From MWEH01 sp964392385 (GTDB taxonomy: Bacteria; Bacillota; Clostridia; Christensenellales; DTU072): DNA of 6,500 nt. Every line of letters begins with the position of its first letter. Within the stretch, counting starts at the first letter, position 1. Of the stretch, positions 6,211 to 6,500 are shown piece after piece. The stretch is from positions 1 to 6,500 of the forward strand of contig CAYMPR010000050.1 of NCBI GenBank assembly GCA_964392385.1, written 5' to 3'. The position numbers and the translations under genes are program-made. Below the pieces are notes generated by a model. That model had not been told where the DNA came from. It saw only the letters and a program-made list of their open reading frames with translations, and did no database searches.

Positions 6211-6500
6211 ATGGCAGATAATAAATTTTACCAATTTTGTAATCTTAGTACGTTGAATGCTATGAGTAATTCAGCGTACAGTTCTCATCCTCAACGACAG
6301 AATGGAGTAGGGACGGGCATGGCATTGTCTTCTCTTCATAATAAATTATTTTATCAGGTCAGCACGATAACATCAGCTCTGGCTGAAGTGATGAAAAACA
6401 ATGGATATGACATGGGTTCTTCTATTGAAAGTAGTTGGTCAGCAACAGTCACCCAATTGAGCAATATTGTAACTAAAGCCTTTTTAACAGCCAATCACTA
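6211..6500 (+). CDS. Putative tail-fibre protein, N-terminal part (3' partial)
   Basis: Ninety-six codons are visible before the window ends, beginning MADNKFYQFCNLSTLNAM. The segment includes HPQRQNGVGTGMALSSLHNKLFYQVSTITSALAEVM and then SSWSATVTQLSNI. This R..GV..G.A.S.LHNK..YQ.ST...AL pattern resembles N-terminal baseplate-attachment regions of fibre-type proteins encoded just after DUF2612 genes. The position also fits: fibre genes commonly follow the last wedge gene. The receptor-binding part would be downstream and cannot be seen. It could instead be a fibre adaptor carrying a separate fibre. Confidence in the coding region is high, and in the fibre role moderate. Confidence 0.65.
   Translation, partial: MADNKFYQFCNLSTLNAMSNSAYSSHPQRQNGVGTGMALSSLHNKLFYQVSTITSALAEVMKNNGYDMGSSIESSWSATVTQLSNIVTKAFLTANH

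Noticed and set aside
1..6500. Phage-like contractile injection system or tailocin instead of a phage
   Set aside because: The genes would fit, but no AAA+ ATPase, toxin or other diagnostic gene is visible. A phage or prophage tail module is the simpler reading, although the window cannot exclude a tailocin.

Overview
The window is a block of tail (baseplate) genes from a contractile-tailed bacteriophage or prophage, all on the + strand. The order is baseplate plug, hub, spike, gp25-like wedge, J-like (gp47-type) wedge, DUF2612 wedge and tail fibre. This is the order seen in simple myovirus baseplates such as that of cyanophage Pam3. The DNA is A+T-rich. Several genes have strong Shine-Dalgarno sequences (AAAGGAG, AAAAGGAG, GGAGG), which suggests a low-GC host that relies on SD initiation, such as a Bacillota (Firmicutes) member. 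Host identity is inference only; no host gene, integrase or attachment site is visible.

Layout. Positions 1-1893 are the 3' part of a large gene that is already open at base 1. It encodes three fibronectin-III-like repeats, two BIG2-type Ig-like domains and a C-terminal segment that looks like a whole baseplate plug protein. Then follow the hub (1890-2951), the spike with a Gp138-like N-terminal domain, beta-helix shaft and HxH motif (2948-3916), and the gp25-like wedge (3913-4281). A run of exactly 100 Ns (4288-4387) is an assembly gap; it hides the start codon of the J-like gene, which continues to 5596. The DUF2612 gene is 5593-6180. A tail-fibre gene starts at 6211 and runs off the window.

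How they work together. Plug, hub and spike form the axis at the tip of the tail tube. The gp25-like, J-like and DUF2612 proteins build the wedges around it, which trigger sheath contraction. The fibre contacts the host. Four of the junctions are 4-base ATGA stop/start overlaps, so the set is probably one translationally coupled transcription unit. No promoter, terminator, RNA gene, CRISPR array or insertion sequence is seen.

Most of the window is ordinary baseplate biology. The unusual item is the first gene: an Ig/FN3 adhesion-type array fused to the N-terminus of a plug protein that is normally small and internal. No convincing wholly new system is visible.
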